64,000 nt of DNA, taken from positions 25,914 through 89,913 of the forward strand of contig JAFUPA010000054.1 of assembly GCA_017481575.1 (NCBI GenBank), in the 5' to 3' direction. The position numbers were made by a program, and so were the translations under genes. Shown one piece after another: positions 50,925-59,270 of this stretch. The notes beneath the pieces were generated by a model, which searched no databases, was not told the origin of the DNA, and was given only the letters and a program-made list of their open reading frames with translations. The stretch is from Clostridia bacterium (GTDB taxonomy: Bacteria; Bacillota; Clostridia; Oscillospirales; Acutalibacteraceae). Every line of letters begins with the position of its first letter. Position 1 is the first letter of the stretch.

Positions 50925-51886
50925 TGGATGTTGAAAATTTTAGAGCAAGAATTGCAGATGTATTATCAGAATCAGTACTGGCTCAGGTTTATCTTTTGAT
51001 AAAACAAGATAATGAATATGTTGCAAAGCTTGCTGATTTGGAAAATGGAAAAACAGAGAGTGAAGTTACCAAGCTTTTCAAAAACTTTGTTGATGATACT
51101 GTTATGAAAAATGAAGATTTGCAGATGTGTGAATTGTCGGTTGCTGATGACCGAAGCAATGCGATATATCATTACGATTATGATGAGTGTCCGGAAGAAT
51201 TAAAAACTTTTAAAGATTTTGATATTAATTTTCGTGTTAATAATCCGGACAAGTTTGATTTTCATAATGATCATATTAATAATCTTTATGGGTACATAAT
51301 ATATCTTGGAACAATGGAAAATGGCATTGTTTTGTTCAAGAAACATTACCCTATATCTCTCATAAAAAGAGATAGTTTTTTGCTTGGATTGATAAAAGCA
51401 AATGAACGTTTTGAACTTATTCAGGGCGATGACATTTTAAGGCTTAATGGTGATGCTCAATTAATTCTTGTTGATGGAGAAATATATGTTTTTGACACAA
51501 AAATTTTGGAGCAAAGCATCAAATTTAATATGTTGATTAATAAAGCAGCAGATGAAACCATTGAAGCAATAGACAATCTTGGCTTGTTAGAGGATATTCA
51601 GGTTTTGAGAGATTCTGCTGAGGAAATAAGCTTTGCAAGAAAATTGTCAAAGGTCAAGAAAACCTCACCGATATTCAGTTTGAATATTCCGAAAGAAACA
51701 ATAGTTCAATTTACAAAGACAACTAAAGAGCTTGAAGGAAGATTTAAATACAGTGATGATGGTCAAACAATTCGTCTTGACACAAAAAAGTCAAAGGCTG
51801 CATTTCTAAAATTAATGAACGACTCTTTTTTGCGTTCAGAACTTACAAATCAGTATTATGAAACTTCAGCAAAAGATAAAATATAA
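50924..51886 (+). CDS. kwaB: Kiwa defence protein KwaB (DUF4868)
   Basis: A 320 aa protein with the DUF4868 pattern: an acidic helical N-terminus, GYIIYLGTMENGIVLFKKHYP, a RLNGDAQLILVDGEIYVFD strand pair and a helical C-terminal part. In Kiwa, KwaB works with KwaA against phage replication and transcription. The ATG at 50924 follows AAGGAG and is coupled to kwaA. Only 7 bases separate its stop from inversion site R3, with no terminator, so its transcript should run on into whichever unit of segment B is adjacent. Confidence 0.85.
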   Translation: MDVENFRARIADVLSESVLAQVYLLIKQDNEYVAKLADLENGKTESEVTKLFKNFVDDTVMKNEDLQMCELSVADDRSNAIYHYDYDECPEELKTFKDFDINFRVNNPDKFDFHNDHINNLYGYIIYLGTMENGIVLFKKHYPISLIKRDSFLLGLIKANERFELIQGDDILRLNGDAQLILVDGEIYVFDTKILEQSIKFNMLINKAADETIEAIDNLGLLEDIQVLRDSAEEISFARKLSKVKKTSPIFSLNIPKETIVQFTKTTKELEGRFKYSDDGQTIRLDTKKSKAAFLKLMNDSFLRSELTNQYYETSAKDKI

Positions 51887-51893
51887 AAATAAT

Positions 51894-51954
51894 CTTACAA
51901 TAATATCAAATTATTGTAAGTAAACTTGCAGGATAACTATTTGTTATCTATTAA
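51894..51954. repeat. Inversion site R3 (left end of segment B)
   Basis: A 61 bp sequence, perfectly repeated in inverted orientation at 57492-57552. The core has arms CTTACAATAA (51894-51903) and TTATTGTAAG (51911-51920) around spacer TATCAAA. Arms share the octamer TACAATAA with R2, but the spacer differs from segment A. The remaining 34 bp form the common 5-prime leader of both alternative units. Confidence 0.92.
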
Positions 51955-51969
51955 AAGGTGTTAAGTCAA

Positions 51970-54900
51970 ATGAGTTATAAACAATATAAAATTCTTAAAG
52001 AAATTGATTTCAGGAAATTGCAGTGGTTAGAATTTGAACAGATGTCCTTGGATTACATAAAGAAGATTTATAAAGAAAAAAACACAACTATAGAATTGAC
52101 ACCACCTTCTAAAGATGGGGGTAGGGATATTATTGTTTCTCATATTAGCAAAGTGGGAATTTATAAAGCATGGATTGAATGTAAAAACCACAAAGAAAAA
52201 CTAGGATTGTCGGACATATCAAAAAACATACTTTTAGTAATGTTTGAAGGAATAAATAAAATTATATTTATTTCAGCAAGTGAGATAACTGACAAAGCCA
52301 AACAATATCTTTCAGAATTTTCAACATCACATTCTTTTGATGTGCAATTTCTTGACGGAAACTCATTAAAGTTTGAATTAATGAATCATCCGGAAATATT
52401 AGAAAAATATTTTTCAATCAACAATTATAGAAAAATTAATACAGAGGATTTATTAATTGATTACTTTGTCTCTGAATTCAAAGATGACAGAATAGAAGGC
52501 GTTGAAGAAATTCAAGGCCAATTTTGTTTGTATAGAAAATTGGACTTTTATATATATTTAACCTTAATGAATAAATTTAATAAAAGTATATCAATTATTT
52601 CTATATCACCTAAATATGAAATTAGTGATTTTAAGGTAAACAAAATGAATTCAGTAGATGAAATTGCCATGAAGTCTGATAAAGTGGTAGGATTCTATTG
52701 TGAGGTATGGAATAAAAGTGATAATAAAAAATTACCTGATTTTGAAATCAAATACAGAATAGGCAATAAAGAAAAAACTAAAATAATCGAAACAGGAATT
52801 GTTAATACTCAAAAGGTTAAACACATCCCATTTATCGGTCCCAAAAGGACTGTTTTTGTAAATGATACCGTCAATGAAATAATCCAAAAAATTGAAGGCG
52901 GTTACTACCAACTTATCTATTTGTATGGAGAATCGGGTGTTGGTAAAAGTCGTATGATGGAGGAAATAGAGCGAAAATTTGAAAAAAGGATGTTTATAAT
53001 TAAACACATTAATTGCTTGAACTCAGGAACAAATAAAGTAATAAAGACACTCCTTACCACACTTATGCAAATTCCTTTTGAGGTATCTGAAATTCAAATA
53101 AGCAATGAAAGCCTCGCAAAACACATAAACTTTATAAGCTTAAGTGAACATGAAGTCGATATGATCAAAGATTTTTTGATAAATGCAAAAATGGATTCTC
53201 ATTCATGGCAGTTTATAAAGAAATTAATAATTGAGCTAATGAACGAAAAAGGCACAAAACATAAGTTTTTGTTCAGCTTTGATAACATTCAAAAAATGGA
53301 TACTTTATTGTATGAACTTATTTGTGAGGTTAATGATTCGTTTTTAGACAGATATTCTAATACATGTTTAGTAGTGGCAGAAAACACAGATTATGAAAGT
53401 GAAGATTCTTCTAAATTGCGCAGCGATGTTATTGCATTAAGTTCCTCAAAAAGTGAAATTTGCAATATGTTCAAAATAGAAGAAATGACAGAAGGTGAAA
53501 AAAAGTTAATAATAGATAATTGTTTTCCAAACATCAAAAAAAATGAATTTATTTATCATAGTCTTTTGTCTAAATCCGGAACAAAAGCATACGACATTAT
53601 TATGATGTGTGAGCACATAAGAGAAAATAAGTTAATTAAGCCCATTGGTAAGGAAAATTGGATAGTTAACGATTCTGGAAAATTCAATCAGTTTATTTCG
53701 TCCATCTCTGATAAACATATGGATTACACAGAATTTAGACTTAAACATATTGAAAATACTATTTCTGACGACATTTGGTATGAATACAAAAAAATCTTCA
53801 TGTGTTTGGTTGCTTTCGATGGAATAATGCCTAATAAAATAACTGAAGTTTTAAATGTTAAAGATAACATATTGTCAAAACTGTTTGGTTCAAAGCTTAT
53901 AAAGTTTGATTATTATTCTGATAATATTACTTTCTATCATGATAATCTGTTTAGATATTATAAAAAGCATGTATGCAGTTATACAATGATGAAAATTTCT
54001 TCTTTGATATACCCTTGGTTAAATGAAGATAAGAACATTACTAACCCCAATTGGTATATTGTTCGTTTTTATTTACTCGTACATTCATTTAAAATCAAAG
54101 AAGCTCTTGAGTATGGTTTGTTCTTAATTCAGAATTTAAAGCAACGTTATGAAATGAAAAAAGCTCTTGAGATTGTAAATCTATTGTTAGACGATAAATA
54201 CCATTCAGACGATAATACAATCAAATTCGATCTGTTCAATTTAGGTGCTGAATGTTTATGGGAAACGGTAGACACAAATTTAGCTTTGAATTATTACAAA
54301 AATGCCCACAATATAATTCCTTGTATTATTGACAACGAATCAAGAATTCAAGTATGTAAATTTTATCACAGATACATAAATGTATTATTTCATCTTGGAA
54401 TGAATAAAGAAGCATATCAACTTCTTAAAGAGTATGAAAGTGTGAAAAGCAAAAGTGATTATGAGGAATTCATTTTAAACAATCGTTTTTCAGTTTATTA
54501 TTATAGAAAAGGCGACTTTGAAAAGGCTGAAAAGAGAATTCAGAAATCTATTGAATATGCAAAAAAATTAAAGAGTAGTTTTTGGGAAAGTACTGCCTAT
54601 TCAGAATCCGCATATAATTTTTTGCGTAACAAGAAAGATGTTGAAAAAGCAAAGCATTATTTTCAAAAAGCTATAGATTTATATGATCAAAGCGATGATG
54701 AAACATATTACAGGATACTTGAAATTTGCAATCAAAAGGCTACTGTTCATTATTTCAGTAGTGATTATGAAGAAGCATTAGATGAAATTAATATCTCTAT
54801 AGAAAAATGTAAAAGTATCAATAATGTATATATGGAAATAAAAGCTCTCAATATTAAAGGAATCATTTTAGCAAACTCTAACATGGATATAAACAATTCT

Positions 54901-55284
54901 ATTGAAGTATGGAAAGAGGCATTGCATAAAAGCAGTACTATAGGTACAGATATGTATTCATGCAAACTATGTTTTAACATAGCAGCAGCTTATATAACTA
55001 AAGATGATACACAAATAGCCAAGAGCTATTTGCATAATGCATTATCTTTATTGGAAAAATCAAATTATTCAAAAAACAGAGAGGAAGAGTTAGTTACAAT
55101 TTATTTTGCCTATGTTTTACTTTGTGAGAATGACACACAATCGTATTTGCCATTTAAAAACTCATCAAAAGTAAAAAAGCACATAACTGCAATGAAAAAA
55201 ACAATAGATCCAAAGAAATATATTGAGAGCTTTTGTGAAGGTATATTTACCTACAAAGGTGTTGATTTCTTGTATAGCACATAA
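51970..55284 (+). CDS. Mrr-like nuclease/STAND ATPase/TPR protein (Avs-like; left unit of segment B)
   Basis: A 1104 aa protein. Residues ~15-145 are an Mrr-type PD-(D/E)XK nuclease: GGRD (D53) and ECK (E70, K72). Residues ~290-600 are a STAND/AAA-type ATPase with Walker A YGESGVGKS (K326) and Walker B FLFSFDN (D438). Residues ~690-1100 are TPR-like helical repeats (DFEKAEKRIQKSIEYAKK, DVEKAKHYFQKAIDLYD), the likely sensor. This order is that of antiviral STAND proteins. The ATG at 51970 follows AAAAGG. It begins 15 bp inside R3 and ends 1 base before the convergent glycosyltransferase. It is probably cotranscribed with Kiwa now. Confidence 0.82.
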   Translation: MSYKQYKILKEIDFRKLQWLEFEQMSLDYIKKIYKEKNTTIELTPPSKDGGRDIIVSHISKVGIYKAWIECKNHKEKLGLSDISKNILLVMFEGINKIIFISASEITDKAKQYLSEFSTSHSFDVQFLDGNSLKFELMNHPEILEKYFSINNYRKINTEDLLIDYFVSEFKDDRIEGVEEIQGQFCLYRKLDFYIYLTLMNKFNKSISIISISPKYEISDFKVNKMNSVDEIAMKSDKVVGFYCEVWNKSDNKKLPDFEIKYRIGNKEKTKIIETGIVNTQKVKHIPFIGPKRTVFVNDTVNEIIQKIEGGYYQLIYLYGESGVGKSRMMEEIERKFEKRMFIIKHINCLNSGTNKVIKTLLTTLMQIPFEVSEIQISNESLAKHINFISLSEHEVDMIKDFLINAKMDSHSWQFIKKLIIELMNEKGTKHKFLFSFDNIQKMDTLLYELICEVNDSFLDRYSNTCLVVAENTDYESEDSSKLRSDVIALSSSKSEICNMFKIEEMTEGEKKLIIDNCFPNIKKNEFIYHSLLSKSGTKAYDIIMMCEHIRENKLIKPIGKENWIVNDSGKFNQFISSISDKHMDYTEFRLKHIENTISDDIWYEYKKIFMCLVAFDGIMPNKITEVLNVKDNILSKLFGSKLIKFDYYSDNITFYHDNLFRYYKKHVCSYTMMKISSLIYPWLNEDKNITNPNWYIVRFYLLVHSFKIKEALEYGLFLIQNLKQRYEMKKALEIVNLLLDDKYHSDDNTIKFDLFNLGAECLWETVDTNLALNYYKNAHNIIPCIIDNESRIQVCKFYHRYINVLFHLGMNKEAYQLLKEYESVKSKSDYEEFILNNRFSVYYYRKGDFEKAEKRIQKSIEYAKKLKSSFWESTAYSESAYNFLRNKKDVEKAKHYFQKAIDLYDQSDDETYYRILEICNQKATVHYFSSDYEEALDEINISIEKCKSINNVYMEIKALNIKGIILANSNMDINNSIEVWKEALHKSSTIGTDMYSCKLCFNIAAAYITKDDTQIAKSYLHNALSLLEKSNYSKNREEELVTIYFAYVLLCENDTQSYLPFKNSSKVKKHITAMKKTIDPKKYIESFCEGIFTYKGVDFLYST

Positions 55285-55285
55285 T

Positions 55286-56401
55286 TTAAAAAGAGTTATT
55301 TTCCAACAAGTTTTTTGCTAAAACAAAATTTCCGTTCATATCACAAACAATATCATTTTTATTACATCTGTTTTGTGACCAGAAATAATTGTTGTTAGCA
55401 TAGGTGAATCTTTTGAAAAAAAGAATAAGAGGATAAGTCTGCATACAAAGTTCAACACCTAACACATCATCAAAAATCACAGGTTTGTCTGATAGATTTT
55501 TAAAATTGAATATATCAATCACCTTTATTCCTAATTCTTTTGATATTGTAGAAATATAGTCATCCAAATATAATGTGTTGGAAAAATTAATAAAAATATA
55601 CTCTTTTTCAATAGGAGTAACTTGGGAAAAATTTTTACACTCTTGTGCAAAAAACTTTAGCCCATTATTAACTTCTTTGTTGCCCCATTCTTTAAAAAAT
55701 AGTGCTTTCGTGTCCATTACAGATAGTGACCTCATCTCTCCGCCAATATTCCCTCTATGGTAAACTATTGCTTTTGTACAAACATAGTTATTGTATCCCA
55801 ATTCAAATATTTTACCACTTAGATCCATATCACCATAGGCATTGAAATACACCGGATTGAAACCATTAATCTTTTTAAAGGTTTCTCTTTTTAACATAAA
55901 ACATCCAGAGGGAGTGAATGTATAGCTCCTGTCACCGTCTATATTTAGATTGTCAACAAATTGTTCCCTGTAAGGTTTAAGACAATCTACTCCATGTAAT
56001 TCAATGCCTGTAATGGTGATTCTATTGGTAGACATATCAACAACGGTTGCGGAAACAGAACCTACATTATTATTCTGGGTGAATGATTTTTGCATTTCAT
56101 CAAGCCAACCACTAGTGGGGAATATATCACAGTCCATAAATATCAAATAGTCACTATTTGCCGCATTTGCGCCAATATTACATGCCATAGGATGTCCACC
56201 GTTTTTGTCAACATTGATTAATTTGATAGATATATCAGAATTATACTTGTTAATGATGTTATCAATCGAAATTTGTGGGTTGTCATTTACAACTATAATT
56301 TCAACATCTGATTTGTTGCTTATAGTTGATATTGTGTGATAAAGGCAGGAATCAAGGATGTTTTTTCCATTATAAAATGTTATGATAATTGTATATTTCA
56401 T
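55286..56401 (-). CDS. Family 2 glycosyltransferase (right unit of segment B)
   Basis: A 371 aa GT-A fold enzyme: TIIITFYNGKNILDSCL start, an EIIVVNDN strand, NGGHPMACNIGANAA and the metal-binding FMDCDIFP (D-x-D), followed by CFMLKRETFKKINGF. No membrane helix is seen. It probably adds a sugar to a surface polysaccharide. Its start overlaps the stop of the mutase gene by 1 base, so the pair is coupled; galactofuranose transfer is inferred from this. Confidence 0.85.
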   Translation of the reverse strand: MKYTIIITFYNGKNILDSCLYHTISTISNKSDVEIIVVNDNPQISIDNIINKYNSDISIKLINVDKNGGHPMACNIGANAANSDYLIFMDCDIFPTSGWLDEMQKSFTQNNNVGSVSATVVDMSTNRITITGIELHGVDCLKPYREQFVDNLNIDGDRSYTFTPSGCFMLKRETFKKINGFNPVYFNAYGDMDLSGKIFELGYNNYVCTKAIVYHRGNIGGEMRSLSVMDTKALFFKEWGNKEVNNGLKFFAQECKNFSQVTPIEKEYIFINFSNTLYLDDYISTISKELGIKVIDIFNFKNLSDKPVIFDDVLGVELCMQTYPLILFFKRFTYANNNYFWSQNRCNKNDIVCDMNGNFVLAKNLLENNSF

Positions 56402-57477
56402 TATTGTACTCCTTCACATATTTTTATTGCTTCATAAACACATTGTCCCATTGACAAATTTTTGTATGTGGCTAATCTACCTATTAACTTAATGTTTTCT
56501 GGAAGTTCAGAAACTAATTTATCATATCTTTCTTTTATTATTTGATTTTTGAAATCTGGTACGGCATATAATGGTTCTCCTTCTTTTAGAGAGTACTCAG
56601 TTCCAATAATATGAACTTTAAAATCAGATTCCATAAAATAGTTATAGTCCGTTCGTCTTATATAATCATAATCATTGGGATAATTAACTACTGCAGAAGG
56701 TAAGGTTGTTCCATATGTTTTTTCTAATTCAAAACGAACTGAATGGTATTCAAGCTCACCTTCAGATTTATCAAAAAAATCATCAAGTCTGCCTGTAAAC
56801 ACGAGCCAATTGTAGGAAACATGATTTCGTATCTCTTTATAATCAGTATTTAAAAGAACTTTTATGTTGTTATGTGCTAACATTTGGTTCAGCATATAGA
56901 AATACCCTTTTTCTGGTATTCCTTGATACGTATCACTAAAATATCTACCATCAATGCTTTCTCTTATAGGGATTATTGCTGCTGTTTGTGGAATCAAATT
57001 AAATGGTTCTGTTAACCATTGCTTTATGGAATAATTTTTATAAAAAAGTGAATAAAGGTCGTCACCTATTTTGTTTTTTAGAATTTCCTCAAAATTTTCG
57101 CCTTCAGTAGAGAAATTTCTCAATTTATCTAAAACATTGCCTACAGTATGTTTATTAAAAAGTTTATTCAATGTATTTAGATTTATAGGGAATTCGCAAT
57201 AGTTTCCAAGCACATAACTTGTAACCCTGTGCTGATAGTTACTGAATTTTGCAAACCTTGAAACAAAATCAAATACAAATTTATTACTTGTTCTAAAGAT
57301 ATGAGGTCCATACAAATGAATATTTATACCCTCTTCAGAAAATTCATCTCTACAGGCTCCGCCTATAACAGATTTTTTTTCTATAAGTAAAACCTTTTTT
57401 CCTTTTTCAGCTAATATACGTGCTGCAGTTATTCCACTTATACCAGCTCCTACTACAAGAATATCCGTATTAACCAT
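56401..57477 (-). CDS. glf: UDP-galactopyranose mutase (right unit of segment B)
   Basis: A 358 aa flavoenzyme: FAD motif VVGAGISGITAA, an acidic VLLIEKK, GGACRDEF, YGPHIFRTS and the QWL and RRTDYNYF regions of Glf. It converts UDP-galactopyranose to UDP-galactofuranose for surface glycans. The ATG at 57477 follows AAGGGATG; a GTG at 57486 is possible. The start lies 15 bp inside R4. With the adjacent terminator (57571-57616) it is likely silent in this orientation and would replace the Avs-like gene after inversion. Confidence 0.92.
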   Translation of the reverse strand: MVNTDILVVGAGISGITAARILAEKGKKVLLIEKKSVIGGACRDEFSEEGINIHLYGPHIFRTSNKFVFDFVSRFAKFSNYQHRVTSYVLGNYCEFPINLNTLNKLFNKHTVGNVLDKLRNFSTEGENFEEILKNKIGDDLYSLFYKNYSIKQWLTEPFNLIPQTAAIIPIRESIDGRYFSDTYQGIPEKGYFYMLNQMLAHNNIKVLLNTDYKEIRNHVSYNWLVFTGRLDDFFDKSEGELEYHSVRFELEKTYGTTLPSAVVNYPNDYDYIRRTDYNYFMESDFKVHIIGTEYSLKEGEPLYAVPDFKNQIIKERYDKLVSELPENIKLIGRLATYKNLSMGQCVYEAIKICEGVQ

Positions 57478-57491
57478 TTTATTCACATCCC

Positions 57492-57552
57492 TTAATAGAT
57501 AACAAATAGTTATCCTGCAAGTTTACTTACAATAATTTGATATTATTGTAAG
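57492..57552. repeat. Inversion site R4 (right end of segment B)
   Basis: A perfect inverted copy of the 61 bp R3: arms CTTACAATAA (57526-57535) and TTATTGTAAG (57543-57552) around spacer TTTGATA. Recombination between R3 and R4 would invert about 5.6 kb. Confidence 0.92.
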
Positions 57553-57570
57553 GTATTGCTTCAAGTAGTA

Positions 57571-57616
57571 TGAAAAAACATAACAAAGCCAGCTCGTGTT
57601 AAATGCAAGTTGGCTT
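57571..57616 (-). terminator. Inward-facing terminator outside R4
   Basis: Minus strand stem AAGCCAACT / AGCTGGCTT with one mismatch (57608-57616 with 57586-57594), then a tail with six T (57573-57578). It would stop leftward transcripts before segment B. Confidence 0.6.
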
Positions 57617-57661
57617 AAATCATATTCAAAAAAATTTTTACATATAATGATTTTTCTATAT

Positions 57662-57698
57662 GGTGTCGGCGAAAACCGACACCATCTTTTCTTTTTCG
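57662..57698 (+). terminator. Plus-strand terminator
   Basis: A perfect 8 bp GC-rich stem (57662-57669 with 57676-57683) and ATCTTTTCTTTTT. It insulates the mobile-element leader at 57708 from upstream transcription. Confidence 0.7.
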
Positions 57699-57707
57699 AA
57701 AAATTTC

Positions 57708-57950
57708 TTGACAAATAAACAAATGTTCTGTATAATAGTAAATTGGTAAATATGTATTTGCCCTATAACTCAATACAAACTGAAACACATATTATCTGAC
57801 TGAAGAAAGTATAGTCCGATACTCGGTCAGCAACATACGGACAATCAGAGCTTAAATTTTAAGCCGTTACATAGTTTCAGTACAAACTGTGCGAGAGGAT
57901 GAAATGTCTTCCCGCTATTTGTGCTATCTATGTGACGGCTTTTTTGTTTT
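57708..57950 (+). ncRNA. Structured RNA candidate with own promoter and terminator
   Basis: TTGACA (57708-57713), 17 bp, TATAAT (57731-57736) give a start near 57743. About 200 bases follow with several stems: CTGAC..GTAT/GATAC..GTCAG (about 57798-57826), GCGAGAGGA/TCTTCCCGC (about 57891-57915), and a closing stem GCCGT-ACATAG / CTATGTGACGGC that ends in TTTTTTG (57940-57946). There is no reading frame of note. Not matched to a known family. It precedes the replication region, so copy control or a riboregulator is possible. Confidence 0.55.
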
Positions 57951-57995
57951 ATTTTTCAAAATTGCTTAATTCTGGTCCTCTCCCAAAGTCCCCAA

Positions 57996-58250
57996 TTGAG
58001 GGGTAAAAATAACCGAATACTGAAAGCAAGTTTTGTAAAAAGTTAGAAATTTTCAGTTTTCTCAAAAAAGTTTCAGAAAACCCCGTCATTTTGGGCTCTC
58101 TAAATGCTTACCACTTGAGGGGCAAAAACAACTGAATACTAAAAGCGGCTTTTGTGTAAAGTTACGAAATTCCTAATTTGCGAAAATTTTTCCGTATTTA
58201 GGGGTGTGAAAAAGCCGTTTTATGTCCTAACAAGTGAGGGGTATTTTTTC
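57996..58250 (+). repeat. Iteron-like direct repeats before repA
   Basis: TTGAGGGG(T/C)AAAAA(T/C)AAC and then (C/T)GAATACT(G/A)AAAGC occur at 57996-58027 and 58115-58146, exactly 119 bp apart, and a shorter third GTGAGGGGTA is at about 58234. The spacing DNA is also partly repeated. The region up to 58480 holds no gene; it may be the replication origin of the element. No iteron family was identified. Confidence 0.5.
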
Positions 58251-58497
58251 TCTCGTGCACCTTGACAACTGAATGACCGTCCGAAAGTGATACGACCTTG
58301 CGATGATATGAGCGAGGCAACGTTCCGGTGAGATTCCGAAGCAGGAACTATTTCGGGTAAAACGGCAAAAAGAGGCTTTTGATATGCAGTTAATGAAATT
58401 ACCCTACCAACGAAATAAAACTCATTACAGACGAAAAAGTCATTGAAAATCAACCCGAAAAGCTACAGTAAAAAGGAGTGTGAAAGTTATTCCAAGA

Positions 58498-58665
58498 ATG
58501 ACAAAAAGTAAAAAATCAGAATGGAGCTTGTTCCTGAATGAACGAAACAGAATCTGTTATAACCATCTTTGCAGAAGATGTGTGAACAGCTGTAAGCAGA
58601 GTTTCAGAGCTGTGGTTATATCCTGCAATTATGTATCAAAAAGGAGCGTGAAAGAAAGTGGATAA
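58498..58665 (+). CDS. Small Cys-rich mobile-element protein (55 aa)
   Basis: A basic 55-residue protein with a zinc-finger-like pattern CxxxxCRRCxxxC. This resembles a small protein often found just before repA in Tn1549-like elements. The ATG at 58498 is used, but the ribosome site (AAAAGGAG) lies 19 bp upstream, so a non-ATG start near 58489 may be real. It overlaps repA by 8 bp. Confidence 0.55.
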   Translation: MTKSKKSEWSLFLNERNRICYNHLCRRCVNSCKQSFRAVVISCNYVSKRSVKESG

Positions 58666-58990
58666 TGAATCCTTCTTCAAAATGCCGAAGGTGTTATTTA
58701 CGGATAAATACAAAGACCTATCTGCAGAAGCAAAGCTTTTATACGGCTTAATGCTCGACAGAATGCAGCTGTCAGCAATTAATGGTTGGTGCGATAAAAA
58801 CGGAGAGGTCTTTATCTTTTACACCATTGCCGAAACAAGTGAAACGCTCGGCTGCGGACACGATAAAGCCACAAGATTACAGCGTGAGCTTGAAAAACAT
58901 AATCTGCTCTGTCGCAAATATCAGGGGAAGGGTAAGCCTGCCAAGCTATATGTTTTAACCATGCCGAAAATAAGCACTGAGGCTCCGTAA
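58658..58990 (+). CDS. Replication initiator protein A, N-terminal domain (RepA_N)
   Basis: A 110 aa protein matching the RepA_N winged-helix domain: FFKMPKVLFTDKYKDLSAEAKLLYGLMLDRM, NGEVFIFYTIAE and LGCGHDKATRLQRELE. It lacks the long C-terminal region of plasmid initiators, as is common in conjugative transposons of this class. It starts at a GTG 11 bp after AGGAG. The 280 bp after it hold only small hairpins. Confidence 0.85.
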   Translation: MDNESFFKMPKVLFTDKYKDLSAEAKLLYGLMLDRMQLSAINGWCDKNGEVFIFYTIAETSETLGCGHDKATRLQRELEKHNLLCRKYQGKGKPAKLYVLTMPKISTEAP

Positions 58991-59270
58991 AACTCGCAAG
59001 TAATAATACTGAATAGAGTAAGACTGAAAGTTTTATACTAGCCGAAAAAAGAAAATATACCTTTAATTAAGTTAGTAGTAAGTTTAAGTATATAAGGCGG
59101 CTTAGTTTAAAGCGAAATGCTAATGAAACATTGCATTTCTTCTTCGGCTCGTAAAATATTTCAAAAATCAGGAACATTTTTGGAGTGCTTATTCCCATTG
59201 CTATTAGGGCGGTTTTGATATGTAAAAACTGCCCCCACAATGTGGGAGCAAAGGGCTTGAAAATGTGAAA

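Noticed and set aside
57996-58250. CRISPR array
   Set aside because: Repeats are 119 bp apart, only two are full-length, and no cas gene is present in the window.
58991-59270. A gene in the 280 bp after repA
   Set aside because: No frame with a start and ribosome site; only small hairpins, for example GGGCGG / ACTGCCC and CCCCCAC / GTGGGAG words near 59200-59250.
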